A stretch of DNA of 64,000 nucleotides from JBGTGG01 sp041746855 (GCA_041746855.1 JBGTGG010000467.1:1-64000); one strand, 5' to 3'; positions 16,400 to 26,071 are shown, counted from the first letter of the stretch. Notes: generated from the letters alone by a model not told the origin. Made by a program: numbers and translations.

Positions 16400-19396
16400 A
16401 TGCTCAAAAATTTACTCAAAAGGAAACCATCTCAAGGCAGAAAATACTTTTTGCTTTTGATTTGCTGCATGGTGTCCGGTTATGCCATGGCGCAACGCAC
16501 CGTAACAGGAAAGGTAATTTCCAGTGAAGACCAATCACCGATTCCCGGTGTAAACATTATTGTAAAAGGAACTACCTCGGGCACAACGACCGATGCGGAT
16601 GGTAGTTTTAGTATTTCAGCATCCGATGCAGACGTACTGGTATTTTCATTTGTAGGGTATCGGTCCTCAGAGGTGCAGGTAGGCACTCAAACACAAATCA
16701 CCGTGTCGCTTAGTGAAGATGCGAGTACCCTTGGAGAAGTGATGGTGGTAGCCTATGGCGTGCAGAAACGTTCGGATGTTACCGGATCAATTGCCAGCAT
16801 GAATAGTGAAGACTTTAATAAAGGTGTGGTGACGAACCCCGGGCAATTGCTGCAAGGCAAGGTAGCCGGTGTGAATGTCACGAGTGCCAGTGGTGAACCA
16901 GGCGCTTCGCAGGATGTCATCATCCGTGGTGTAGGAACTCTTAGGTCAGGCAATACCCCGCTGTATGTAATTGATGGATTTCTGTTAGACAATTCCCCCA
17001 CAGGTGTTGCTACCAATCCGCTGAATTTCATCAACCCAAATGACATTGAAAGTATGCAGGTATTGAAAGATGCTTCTGCCACCGCGCTTTACGGTGCACG
17101 TGGATCGAACGGTGTTGTTATAATTACCACTAAAAAAGGAAAGCAAGGACAATCCGAAGTGAACCTGAACGTATCCACGGCCTGGTCTACTGTAGCCAAC
17201 CAAATGGATGTTTTCAGTCCTGGTGAGTTCCGTCAGCAAGTACCGGCTGCGGGTGGTGTGTTGGAAGATTTTGGAGCCAATACCAACTGGCAGGATGAAA
17301 TTTCCCAAACCGGCATATCAAAAGACATTAACCTTTCGATGCGTGGCGCCACCGATAAGTTCGGATACTATGCTTCAATTGGCTATCAGGATCAGGAAGG
17401 TATTTTGAAAAACAGCAGCCTGAAACGTTACGCAGCCAAACTTAGTATGAACCAAACCGCTCTGGATGGCAAACTAAAAGTAGCCTACAACATTACAGCA
17501 TCGAATACCAATAATTTGCGTCCGGACAATACGGCCATGGTAACGGATATGTTGCAGCTTAACCCTACGATTCCGGTTTATACGAATGGCACACCAACAC
17601 CTCTTGATAACATGCTCAACCCGATGGTGCGCTACGACCTCTATAGTGATGAAGCCGTGAACAACCGCATTTTAGCAGGCATTACTCCGTCATTAGAAAT
17701 CATCAAAGGACTAACGTATAAATTAAATCTTGGCTTTGACTATTCGGCCACTTCGCGCGATTTTCAATGGATACCGTACGCCTTATTGGAGGGATTTGAG
17801 AATGGAAGCTTGCGTACGGACAACATACAGAACACCAACCAATTGATCGAAAACACATTGGCATACCAACTTGAAAGAGGCAAACATTCTGCTACCTTAC
17901 TGGCAGGCCAGTCGTATCAAAAATTCTACAACGCTGCAAGAAGCATTTACACGGAAGGATATGCCGACAATGGTGTAGAGCCCAAATACCAGGATATTGT
18001 GTCCACCGAACTTTTACCTATTACTATTTCATCAACAGCAGCGGAAAACGAATTACAGTCGTTCTTCGGCAGATTGGACTATTCTTATGCGGGTAAATAT
18101 TTATTGACGGCCACTATGCGTGCTGATGGTTCATCCAACTTTGGAGAAAACAATAAATATGGTTACTTCCCATCAATAGGCTTAGGATGGAATATTACGG
18201 AAGAAGGTTTTTTCGAAAGTTCGGTTGTCAACAATTTGAAACTGAGAGCAAGTTGGGGGCAAACAGGAAACCAGGAAGTCCCAGGAAAACAAACCAAACT
18301 TAGCTATACAGAAAGCAAGGGCAACAGCAACACGTATCCTTTGGATGACAATGCCTCCACCTTAGATGATTATCCTTACGGTACTATCTTCGCCCGATCG
18401 CCTAACCCAGACTTGCAATGGGAAGCCTCTACGCAAATGAACATTGGTTTGGACTTTAACTTGTTTGATTTCCGGTTAACCGGTGCCCTTGATTATTACA
18501 ACAAAGTGTCTGACAACATTTTGTTGTTCTTTAAGACATCCGATCCTATTAGTGAAAATTCCTTCCAATGGGCCAACATCCCGGATATGGAGATCAGAAA
18601 CTCAGGGATTGAGTTAAGCCTGGATTACAACAGCAACCCATCAAATGCATTGACTTACAAACTTGGCGGTAATTTTTCTACTATAAACAATAAAGTGGTC
18701 AACTCTCCATTTACTATTTTAACTACTGGTGCTGCACAGGGAGGTGGACAAACAGGAGCCACCATCAACGGATACATCAACGGTGAACCTATTGGTTCGT
18801 TTTATATGCTGGAGTTTGACGGAATTGGTGAAGATGGGCTGAGTAAGTTTGTCGACAATGTACCAGATGGTGAGATTCTTGAGAATGACAGAAAAGTAGT
18901 GGGAAGCGCTCTGCCTAATTTCTTGTATGCTTTCCATGTTAATCTCGGATACAAAGGATTTGCGCTTGGCCTGAACTTTAATGGTGTTTCTGGAAACAAA
19001 ATCTACAACCACACGGCCATGTCAATCTTTACGAAGGGCAGACTTGCTTCCAACCTCAACACTACCGATTTGGCCAGCGAGTTTCCTGATGAAGATATCA
19101 CCAACTCCAATACCGTATCAACACGGTATTTGGAAGATGGTGGTTACCTGAGACTCAACAACGCATCGTTATCCTATACATTACAGCCGCAACAAATTGG
19201 ATTAAGCAATGCCTTCTTTAAAGACATTCGCTTGTCGCTTACTGGTCAAAACCTGTTTGTGATTACCAAATACTCTGGCTTTGATCCGGAGGTAAATACC
19301 GGAACACCAAATGGTGAGATTCTTACGTATGGCATCGACCGGTTTACGTATCCTTCGGCAAGAACCGTACTCGTGGGCTTGAACGTGACCTTTTAA
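16400..19396 (+). CDS. susC: SusC/RagA-family TonB-dependent outer membrane transporter
   Basis: A 998-residue protein started at the ATG at 16400 (a TTG at 16373 is less likely). A signal peptide ends near YAMAQ. A carboxypeptidase-regulatory-like domain follows (VTGKVISSEDQSPIPGVNII), then the plug domain (GEVMVVAYGVQKRSDVTGSI; VIIRGVGTLRSGNTPLYVID) and a C-terminal 22-strand barrel ending in VLVGLNVTF. SusC proteins import large ligands as a closed pair with SusD, powered by TonB. The nearest enzymes are two phosphatases and no glycoside hydrolase is present, so the ligand may be a phosphoester. That specificity is inferred from context. Confidence 0.95.
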   Translation: MLKNLLKRKPSQGRKYFLLLICCMVSGYAMAQRTVTGKVISSEDQSPIPGVNIIVKGTTSGTTTDADGSFSISASDADVLVFSFVGYRSSEVQVGTQTQITVSLSEDASTLGEVMVVAYGVQKRSDVTGSIASMNSEDFNKGVVTNPGQLLQGKVAGVNVTSASGEPGASQDVIIRGVGTLRSGNTPLYVIDGFLLDNSPTGVATNPLNFINPNDIESMQVLKDASATALYGARGSNGVVIITTKKGKQGQSEVNLNVSTAWSTVANQMDVFSPGEFRQQVPAAGGVLEDFGANTNWQDEISQTGISKDINLSMRGATDKFGYYASIGYQDQEGILKNSSLKRYAAKLSMNQTALDGKLKVAYNITASNTNNLRPDNTAMVTDMLQLNPTIPVYTNGTPTPLDNMLNPMVRYDLYSDEAVNNRILAGITPSLEIIKGLTYKLNLGFDYSATSRDFQWIPYALLEGFENGSLRTDNIQNTNQLIENTLAYQLERGKHSATLLAGQSYQKFYNAARSIYTEGYADNGVEPKYQDIVSTELLPITISSTAAENELQSFFGRLDYSYAGKYLLTATMRADGSSNFGENNKYGYFPSIGLGWNITEEGFFESSVVNNLKLRASWGQTGNQEVPGKQTKLSYTESKGNSNTYPLDDNASTLDDYPYGTIFARSPNPDLQWEASTQMNIGLDFNLFDFRLTGALDYYNKVSDNILLFFKTSDPISENSFQWANIPDMEIRNSGIELSLDYNSNPSNALTYKLGGNFSTINNKVVNSPFTILTTGAAQGGGQTGATINGYINGEPIGSFYMLEFDGIGEDGLSKFVDNVPDGEILENDRKVVGSALPNFLYAFHVNLGYKGFALGLNFNGVSGNKIYNHTAMSIFTKGRLASNLNTTDLASEFPDEDITNSNTVSTRYLEDGGYLRLNNASLSYTLQPQQIGLSNAFFKDIRLSLTGQNLFVITKYSGFDPEVNTGTPNGEILTYGIDRFTYPSARTVLVGLNVTF

Positions 19397-19422
19397 GAAA
19401 ATAAAGTCTGACAACAGTAAAA

Positions 19423-21168
19423 ATGAAATTAAAGAAAATGAAAAATAAATTATTCACCGCACTATTGATCAGCGCATTAAGCGTTGGATGTACTTCGTTG
19501 GACGAAGAAATACTGGATGAATCACTGACAGGACAAGGCCTGGCAGAAGCAGTGAGCGGAGCCCTCGCACCTGCCTACGGTCAGCTTGGTCTGACCTGGA
19601 GACATACAAACTACTTCGGTCTACAAGAGATCGCTTCTGATGAAGCCATCCTACCGTATAGAGGAGGAACCGACTGGTATGATGGCGGTAAGTTTATGGA
19701 TATGCATAAGCATTTGCCAACTTCTGGAAATGGTTTGGTCAATGATGCCTGGGTACAGCTTTCTAAAAACATGGCCAGGGCCATAAACGCCATAGAGGTG
19801 CTAAGGCCGCTCTCCGAAAGTGGGGATGCACAAGCTTCCGGAGCACTTTATGAAATGATTGCCATGAGAGGGTATCTTAATATGTTGATGCTCGATAGTT
19901 GGGGGCTTGCTTTCAAAAAAGACCAGGCCTTTGAAACTTCTATAATCCTACGCGGACAAGAAGCGATTGATTACATCCAGTCTGATTTGCTCTCGGTAGC
20001 TGATAAGATCAATACCGACAGGGGACCTGGAAGGTTAACACAAAATGCAGTTTGGGCATTGCTCTCTCGCCTTCATTTGAATGCTGCGGTTTACCGCGAT
20101 CCGTATGGCACACCAAACTTTACACCGGAGGACATGAATAAGGTTGTTGAATACAGTAACAACATTATCAATTCAGGTAAGCACACACTGTCGCCAGAAT
20201 TTTTTGAACTTTTCAACGATGAAAATCATACGAACCCAGAAATTATTTGGGCGATTGATCAACGTGGAGTTCTTGCCAGTGAACATAGCCGATGGACCTA
20301 TTGGTCTATAGCAGGTTCTTTCTTTGGAAGACCTGAATTTCCATCCTCTGATGGAACAGACGGCCCGGCAGCCACTTCTGATTTTTATCAAACCTGGATG
20401 GATGCGTATGCAGACCCGGCAGAAGACGCACGCTTCTATCAGAAGAACGTTATGATACCGGATGCATTACAAGACCTCACGGGGGTATCACCAGCCAATG
20501 ATGAAGATCACTATTTCTGTATAGCAGCCCAGGACTTTGAAATGGACAGAGGTATTTTAAGAGGTGTAATATGGGGACCCCGAAAAGGTGGTGATGGACA
20601 ATTTCTTACCTGTGATGGAGGCGTGAGGATTTATCCGGTCATCCAAACCAAGGGGAATGGTCCGGACAGAAATGTGGATTATGTAAACCATACCGAAATG
20701 GTGGATTTCTCCAACGAAGGCAGAAGGCATGCTACTGGTTTTCGGTTTGCTAAATATCAGTTTAGCCGCACCTCTCCTAATGCAAATGATTTTAGCAGCA
20801 TTGACCTGGTGTTGATTCGTTTGGGCGAAGTGTATTTAAATCGTGCAGAAGCAAAGTTAAGATTGAACGATGCTGCAGGTGCGCTTACAGACATCAACTT
20901 CCTGAGAGCTTCTAGAAATGCGAGGCCTACGCAAACGCCTCCCGCTCTTGCCACCATGGATTTGGAAACGCTCTTCCGCGAGCGTGGATTTGAACTTTAC
21001 TGGGAAGGCATGAGAAGAACCGACCAGATCAGGTTCGGTAACTATGAAGATGCCTGGACGGAAAAAACAGATAGCGATCCACGCAAAAGATTATTTCCCA
21101 TTCCGCAACAGGCCATGGACGGTGCGTCAAACACACCCGGTTATTTGGTGCAGAATGCCGGATATTAA
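19423..21168 (+). CDS. susD: SusD/RagB-family surface lipoprotein
   Basis: A 581-residue SusD-type protein, 26 bases after susC. The lipobox LISALSVGC puts the lipidated Cys at residue 23. The N-terminal half contains the TPR-like helices, with ARAINAIEVLRPLSESGDAQ and MIAMRGYLNMLMLDSWG. The C-terminal signature is clear: VLIRLGEVYLNRAEAKLRLN, then LFRERGFELYWEGMRRTDQI. It caps the SusC barrel and binds the ligand at the cell surface. Alternative start at 19438 would shorten it by five residues. Confidence 0.95.
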   Translation: MKLKKMKNKLFTALLISALSVGCTSLDEEILDESLTGQGLAEAVSGALAPAYGQLGLTWRHTNYFGLQEIASDEAILPYRGGTDWYDGGKFMDMHKHLPTSGNGLVNDAWVQLSKNMARAINAIEVLRPLSESGDAQASGALYEMIAMRGYLNMLMLDSWGLAFKKDQAFETSIILRGQEAIDYIQSDLLSVADKINTDRGPGRLTQNAVWALLSRLHLNAAVYRDPYGTPNFTPEDMNKVVEYSNNIINSGKHTLSPEFFELFNDENHTNPEIIWAIDQRGVLASEHSRWTYWSIAGSFFGRPEFPSSDGTDGPAATSDFYQTWMDAYADPAEDARFYQKNVMIPDALQDLTGVSPANDEDHYFCIAAQDFEMDRGILRGVIWGPRKGGDGQFLTCDGGVRIYPVIQTKGNGPDRNVDYVNHTEMVDFSNEGRRHATGFRFAKYQFSRTSPNANDFSSIDLVLIRLGEVYLNRAEAKLRLNDAAGALTDINFLRASRNARPTQTPPALATMDLETLFRERGFELYWEGMRRTDQIRFGNYEDAWTEKTDSDPRKRLFPIPQQAMDGASNTPGYLVQNAGY

Positions 21169-21191
21169 ACTGATCATTATTTGATATTCAA

Positions 21192-21220
21192 AAGGCCGGG
21201 AGTATTGCTTCCGGCCTTCA
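21192..21220 (+). terminator. hairpin after susD
   Basis: An 8-base stem AAGGCCGG (21192-21199) pairs with CCGGCCTT (21211-21218) and is followed by CATTT, a weak T tract. It probably ends or attenuates the susCD transcript before the phosphatase gene. Confidence 0.65.
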
Positions 21221-21258
21221 TTTATGGTTAAACCAGTAAGCCACATTTAAGGAATACC

Positions 21259-21287
21259 TTGTCGAACCTTACCTTCTAATAGTTTTA
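21259..21287 (+). promoter_or_regulatory. candidate -33/-7 promoter for the phosphatase genes
   Basis: TTG at 21259-21261 and TAGTTTTA at 21280-21287 are spaced by 18 bases. This fits the Bacteroidota pattern with one mismatch in the -7 element. It lies after the susD hairpin and 28 bases before the phosphatase start. Confidence 0.3.
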
Positions 21288-21314
21288 AAATTCTTTCATA
21301 CAGATCAAAAGACA

Positions 21315-22451
21315 ATGAGAAAAATAGCAACACTTTTATTCATCATGACAACGGCCATTTCATGCCAGCAACATGAAAACCCCATAAGAGCTAAAGAGGA
21401 TTCTAGAACGAATCCCAACATTATACTTATGATCGGTGATGGCATGGGTCACGCGCAGGTAACGGCAGCCACGTACTGGAACCCTGGAAAATCAAATTAC
21501 TTTAGGTTTAACACGGTGGGGCTTATCAACACGTTCAGTACCAACAAAAAAGTAACCGACTCGGCAGCGGGTGCAACGGCCTTCGCTACCGGATCAAAAT
21601 CATATAACAGGGCCATTAGTGTAGCTCCGGATAGTTCCCGTCTCAAAACTATTCTGGAAGAGCTTAAAGAACAAGGCTATCAAACCGGGCTGATCAGTCT
21701 GACTACAATCACGCACGCTACACCTGCTTGTTTTTATGCGCACGTAACGGATCGTGATATGCACGAAGAAATTGCTGCTCAATTAGTAAATGCCGATGTT
21801 GACTTTTTTGCAGGCGCAGGATGGGAGTATTTTACAGAACGGGCTGACGGACAAAATCTGCTTGGTGCATTCCAACAAAAAGGATATACCATCGACACCA
21901 CAGCTTTGCCTGCTCAGGTGGAAGGTGGAAAAAAATACGGTTTCCTGTTGAACAAAAACACGATGCCATCGAAAGTGCAAGGCCGGGGAGATTTCTTAAG
22001 AGAAGCAACACAGCTAGCTTTGGAATATTTTAAGCAAAGTGATAAACCTTATTTTCTGATGGTAGAAGGTTCGTATATCGATTGGGGCGGCCATGCCAAC
22101 GATGCTCAGATGATGATACAAGAGTCGGTTGATTTTGATCAAACGATTGGTCTCGTACTCGACAAAACCAAAGACGATACGCATACACTCGTGGTCGTCA
22201 CAGCTGATCATGAAACAGGGGGTGTAGCCATCGGAAAATATTATGAAGAAAATGAAGGAGGTAAACGCGTAGAGCAGGGAGATTCGCTTGCCGTCTATTT
22301 CAATACCGACCAGCATACCGCTGTACTCGTACCGGTCTTTGCCAAAGGCTACCGCGAGGAACTATTTAGCGGTGTTTATGAGAACAACGAAATATACCAT
22401 AGACTAAAAGAAGCCTGTAAGCAAAACCAAGAAATCATGAAGGAGCAGTAG
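21315..22451 (+). CDS. alkaline phosphatase (PhoA-type), lipoprotein
   Basis: A 378-residue alkaline phosphatase. A short signal with a possible lipobox (TTAISC, Cys17) suggests a lipid-anchored protein in the cell envelope. Metal and catalytic motifs are intact: IILMIGDGMGHAQ (Asp42), the nucleophile Ser83 in VTDSAAGATAFATG, THATPACFYAHVTDRD, TADHETGG near residue 298 and DQHTAVLVPVFA near 332. It should hydrolyse phosphomonoesters with Zn and Mg. It lies between susCD and a second phosphatase-domain gene, with 59 bases to the latter's start. No Pho-box was identified. Confidence 0.94.
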   Translation: MRKIATLLFIMTTAISCQQHENPIRAKEDSRTNPNIILMIGDGMGHAQVTAATYWNPGKSNYFRFNTVGLINTFSTNKKVTDSAAGATAFATGSKSYNRAISVAPDSSRLKTILEELKEQGYQTGLISLTTITHATPACFYAHVTDRDMHEEIAAQLVNADVDFFAGAGWEYFTERADGQNLLGAFQQKGYTIDTTALPAQVEGGKKYGFLLNKNTMPSKVQGRGDFLREATQLALEYFKQSDKPYFLMVEGSYIDWGGHANDAQMMIQESVDFDQTIGLVLDKTKDDTHTLVVVTADHETGGVAIGKYYEENEGGKRVEQGDSLAVYFNTDQHTAVLVPVFAKGYREELFSGVYENNEIYHRLKEACKQNQEIMKEQ

Positions 22452-22510
22452 GTTGTTGGAGACTGCTTTTTATGGTTAATTTTTTTACAGGTTTAAATCA
22501 TAGTACGATT

Positions 22511-24346
22511 ATGCTAAAGCAATTCCTTGTCATCGTCCTGTTGGCCTCTTCTTTTTTGGAGTTACCCGGACAAAGCCTGAAGCATGTAAGACTTCATGCG
22601 CATAACGACTATCAACACCAAGTCCCGTTTTGGTTAGCCTTTGTGAATGGGTTCGCGTCCATAGAAGCAGATGTCTTTCTTCAAGATGATCAATTGTTCG
22701 TGGCGCATGAGCAGAAATCCATTCAGCAAGAAAGGACGTTGACCTCCCTCTATTTTCAGCCTATTGAACAGGCATTGAAACTAAACTTATGGAGCAACCG
22801 GCAGCTACAACTTTTGATAGACATAAAATCGGATGCCTATAAAACGCTTGATAAAATTATCGAAACAGTAAAATCCAATTCTTCCATTATCAAAGCGACC
22901 GAAGAAGGAAAACTTGTGTTGGTGATTTCAGGCAATCGTCCTGCTGCTGCTGAATTTTCAAACTACCCGGATTTTATACACTTCGACTATCAAAGCCTTG
23001 ACGATCCGGGTGATAAAACCTTGGAAAAAATCGCCATGATTAGCATGAGCTTCGCACCCGTTTCGCGATGGAATGGCAAAGGCCGACTGGTGGATGAAGA
23101 CCTCAAAAAAGTAAAAGAGATTGTAGCAAAAGCGCACGCACTCAATAAACCCTTCCGGTTTTGGGCTACACCTGATTCTAAAACCGCATGGCAAACATTT
23201 TCTTATTTAGGTGTTGACTTTATCAATACAGATATGCCTGGCGAAGCCTCGGCATACATGAGCACACTTGCGCAGAATACCTACTCTTCTCAATCTCCTC
23301 ATACCATTTATCAACCTACTTTCAAATCGGATGGCACATCAACAAACGTTAAGAATATCATTTTGTTAATTGGTGATGGCATGGGCCTGGCTCAGATTTC
23401 CGCAGGGATGTTTGCCAACCATAATCAACTTGCCTTAACACAAATTAAAAACCTGGGACTAACTAAGACACAATCCGCTGATGACTTTACAACCGACTCG
23501 GCAGCGGGTGGTACAGCGTTGGCTACAGGTGAAAAAACCAAAAACAGATATATCGGAGTTGACCCGAATGGCAAAAATCTCCTGAATTTACCCGAACAAA
23601 TACAACACATGGGTTTCCAATCAGGCATTGTAACTACTGATCATCTCACGGGCGCTACACCTGCTTCTTTTTATGCGCATCAAACCGAAAGAGATTGGTC
23701 TGCTGCAATCGCAAACGACCTTGCCAAAAGCCCGGTTGCTTTGGCGATAGGCGCAGGAAAGTCAGATTTCAAAAACAATGACATTCTTAAAGATGCAAAT
23801 ATCAAAGCGGTTGTATCACTTGAAGAATTAGTAAATTCCCGAGAAGATAAAGTGGCATTCTTTCTTTCAGAAAATAGTCTGCCCGACAAACTACATGGAC
23901 GAGGCAATGTTTTCCCGGATGCGGTAGCTGCAGCCCTTCAATTTCTTTCTAAAAAGAAAACACCTTTTTTCCTGGTTGTTGAAGGAGGATTTATTGATTC
24001 TGGTGGTCATGCCAATAACACCGGGTTGATCGTAGAAGAAATGCTGGACTTTGATTTAGCTGTTGAACAAGCCTTACGCTTTGCTGATGAAAATAACGAA
24101 ACCTTGGTGATTGTCACAGCCGATCATGAGACCGGTGGCTTTTCACTTCCGCATGGTAATGTGGATAGCCGGACTATAGAAGGTCAATTTCATTCCAATG
24201 ACCATACCGGTATCATGGTTCCAGTTTTTGCCTATGGCCCCCATTCACAAGATTTCTGTGGCGTGTATGAAAACATTGCCATCTATGAAAAAATTATGAA
24301 AATCATAATCAACTCATCTACAGAAAAAGATATCCGTCCGAAGTAG
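22511..24346 (+). CDS. phosphodiesterase-like (GDPD/PI-PLC superfamily) + alkaline phosphatase fusion
   Basis: A 611-residue exported protein from the ATG at 22511; it has a signal peptide ending near LELPGQS. Residues about 25-260 resemble the GDPD/PI-PLC superfamily, with LHAHNDYQHQVPF, GFASIEADVFL, LFVAHE and a final strand GVDFINTDMPGEA. From about residue 280 an alkaline phosphatase domain follows, with NIILLIGDGMGLAQ, TTDSAAGGTALATG, GATPASFYAHQTERD, TADHETGG and NDHTGIMVPVFAYG all intact. A single polypeptide could thus cleave a phosphodiester and then remove the phosphate. An in-frame upstream ATG at 22472 adds 13 residues and is less likely. The enzyme substrate is inferred, not seen. 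Confidence 0.85.
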   Translation: MLKQFLVIVLLASSFLELPGQSLKHVRLHAHNDYQHQVPFWLAFVNGFASIEADVFLQDDQLFVAHEQKSIQQERTLTSLYFQPIEQALKLNLWSNRQLQLLIDIKSDAYKTLDKIIETVKSNSSIIKATEEGKLVLVISGNRPAAAEFSNYPDFIHFDYQSLDDPGDKTLEKIAMISMSFAPVSRWNGKGRLVDEDLKKVKEIVAKAHALNKPFRFWATPDSKTAWQTFSYLGVDFINTDMPGEASAYMSTLAQNTYSSQSPHTIYQPTFKSDGTSTNVKNIILLIGDGMGLAQISAGMFANHNQLALTQIKNLGLTKTQSADDFTTDSAAGGTALATGEKTKNRYIGVDPNGKNLLNLPEQIQHMGFQSGIVTTDHLTGATPASFYAHQTERDWSAAIANDLAKSPVALAIGAGKSDFKNNDILKDANIKAVVSLEELVNSREDKVAFFLSENSLPDKLHGRGNVFPDAVAAALQFLSKKKTPFFLVVEGGFIDSGGHANNTGLIVEEMLDFDLAVEQALRFADENNETLVIVTADHETGGFSLPHGNVDSRTIEGQFHSNDHTGIMVPVFAYGPHSQDFCGVYENIAIYEKIMKIIINSSTEKDIRPK

Positions 24347-24374
24347 GGCAAAATTCTCCCTTCCCGACAAGATT

Positions 24375-24410
24375 AAAGCCTGTTCAGCATTTGTTGATCA
24401 GGCTTTTTTT
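24375..24410 (+). terminator. intrinsic terminator after the phosphatase fusion gene
   Basis: The stem AAAGCCTG (24375-24382) pairs with CAGGCTTT (24399-24406), and a T run continues to 24410. It separates the phosphatase genes from the Nudix regulator. Confidence 0.85.
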
Positions 24411-24462
24411 ATCTCTTTCGAATTATGTTCTAAATTGCCTTTTCTTAAAAAATACTAGAAAA

Positions 24463-25158
24463 GTGGTACAAACCAATTTCTCAGATGAAATCATTGATGC
24501 ACTGTCCATCGACTGCGTAATCTTTGGTTTTGAAAACAGCGAGCTCTCCGTATTGCTTGTAAAACACGGACAGGGGATTTCCAAAGGTCAGTGGGCATTG
24601 CCCGGTGGCTGGATCAAATACAATGAAAGCATGGATGATGCCGCCATTCGAATTCTCACTGCACAGACTTCCGTCACCAACATCTACCTGGAACAACTCA
24701 AATCTTTTGGTGGTGTTGACCGCTATCCGGGCAAGCGGGTTATTACAGTGGCCTACTATGCGCTGGTCAATAAAGAAAGCTTTGTGCTGCATCCGGGGGA
24801 TTCGGTTTCAGATGTTCAATGGATCAGCGTTAAAGATATTCCAAAAATGGTGTATGATCACCAGCAAATTTTTGACTTTGCTTTTAGACAATTAAAACAT
24901 AAAGTGCATCACGAACCGATTGGGTATAATTTGCTTCCCAAAAAATTTACATTATTACAACTTCAGGAGTTATACGAATCCATTTTAGAGACAAAGCTGG
25001 ATAAGCCGAACTTTCGCAGGAAGATGATCAAAACAGATTTATTGGTTCCGTGCAATGAAAAGCAGACCAACGTAGCGCACCGTGCAGCAAACCTCTACAA
25101 GTTTCAAAAGAAAGTGTACGACAAGTTGGTGGAGAAAGGGTTTATGTTTGAAGCTTAA
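24463..25158 (+). CDS. Nudix-domain transcriptional regulator (NrtR/AraR-like)
   Basis: A 231-residue protein from GTG at 24463; an earlier in-frame TTG at 24391 lies inside the terminator and is rejected. The N-terminal domain is Nudix-like (IDCVIFGFENSELSVLLVKH; GQWALPGGWIKYNES). The catalytic box is degenerate: the expected REUxEExGU reads RILTAQTSV, so the metal-binding glutamates are missing. A C-terminal winged-helix segment follows (NFRRKMIKTDLLVPCNEKQT). This is the plan of NrtR/AraR regulators that bind an effector in a dead Nudix fold. It probably controls a nearby locus; the SusCD-phosphatase genes are the best candidate. Confidence 0.85.
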   Translation: MVQTNFSDEIIDALSIDCVIFGFENSELSVLLVKHGQGISKGQWALPGGWIKYNESMDDAAIRILTAQTSVTNIYLEQLKSFGGVDRYPGKRVITVAYYALVNKESFVLHPGDSVSDVQWISVKDIPKMVYDHQQIFDFAFRQLKHKVHHEPIGYNLLPKKFTLLQLQELYESILETKLDKPNFRRKMIKTDLLVPCNEKQTNVAHRAANLYKFQKKVYDKLVEKGFMFEA

Positions 25159-25162
25159 CTGC

Positions 25163-26071
25163 TTACTTTGTCAAAAAGTTTAATACAGTTTGATTGAATG
25201 CTGCAGGCTCCTCAATAAATGGAAAATGACCCGATCGGTTTAAGATCACCAATTGTGAATTGGAAACATTCTGGTTGATTTTGTTAATTGCTTCCATCGG
25301 AATATTATCTGCCTTACCAGCAATAACAAGCACGGGAAAGGAGAATGCAGCGATCGACTCATAATAGTTATAGGATTTTAAATCCGGACCGAGTCCTTTA
25401 TAGAGGGCAGATGTGGCTGTGTGATAAGTGAGGCTAAGCCCTAGCTTTAATCCTGATATTTTAGACCGGTCATACAAGGAAGGAAGAAAAAACGACTTCA
25501 TTAATTTTTCTGTTGTTGCAAGATCATGGTTTCTAAAGGCTTCAGAGTTCATGAGTGTTGCACGTTCAATACTATCCTGTTTTGTTGTTCTTGTTTGCAA
25601 CATTTTCATCGACTCTGCCTGATACTCCAAACTTAAAGGAACCGGATTGGAAAGAATTATTTTTTTAACATGCTTTGGATATTTTAACCCATAGTTCACT
25701 GCCAGAATCGCTCCCCAGGAATGTGCCAGGATATTTACTTTCTCAACGCCTAATGATTTTCGAATTCCTTCGATATCATCCACAAAAAATGAAAGCGAAA
25801 GGGAATCGGTTGAGGGGATCACAGACTCCCCGCACGCACGTTGATCATAGTAAACAACTTTTATTTTTTCCGCCAACGGATCGAGGTACGGTTTGAAATA
25901 CTGATGATTTAATCCCGGACCACCATGAATTACGATAAGCGGTTCACCTTTTCCTGCTTCACTAATAAAAAGTTGCGTGCCGTTGATTTTCTGTAAACCT
26001 TCCGAAGGTTGTGCATTCGCTACGGTCGAAACCAGAAGCAAGAAAATACTGAAGGCCACTTTTAGTTTCAT
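25163..26071 (-). CDS. exported alpha/beta hydrolase, proline iminopeptidase-like (S33)
   Basis: A 302-residue protein with a signal peptide (AFSIFLLLVSTVANAQ). It carries the oxyanion motif LIVIHGGPGLNHQYF, typical of S33 proline iminopeptidases, and the nucleophile elbow ILAHSWGAILA. An Asp in VIAGKADNIP and a His in RSGHFPFIEEP complete the triad. The reaction may be cleavage of N-terminal Pro or another small amide or ester. The gene converges on the Nudix regulator with only four bases between stops. It is probably transcribed alone or with the small membrane gene. Confidence 0.9.
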   Translation of the reverse strand: MKLKVAFSIFLLLVSTVANAQPSEGLQKINGTQLFISEAGKGEPLIVIHGGPGLNHQYFKPYLDPLAEKIKVVYYDQRACGESVIPSTDSLSLSFFVDDIEGIRKSLGVEKVNILAHSWGAILAVNYGLKYPKHVKKIILSNPVPLSLEYQAESMKMLQTRTTKQDSIERATLMNSEAFRNHDLATTEKLMKSFFLPSLYDRSKISGLKLGLSLTYHTATSALYKGLGPDLKSYNYYESIAAFSFPVLVIAGKADNIPMEAINKINQNVSNSQLVILNRSGHFPFIEEPAAFNQTVLNFLTK

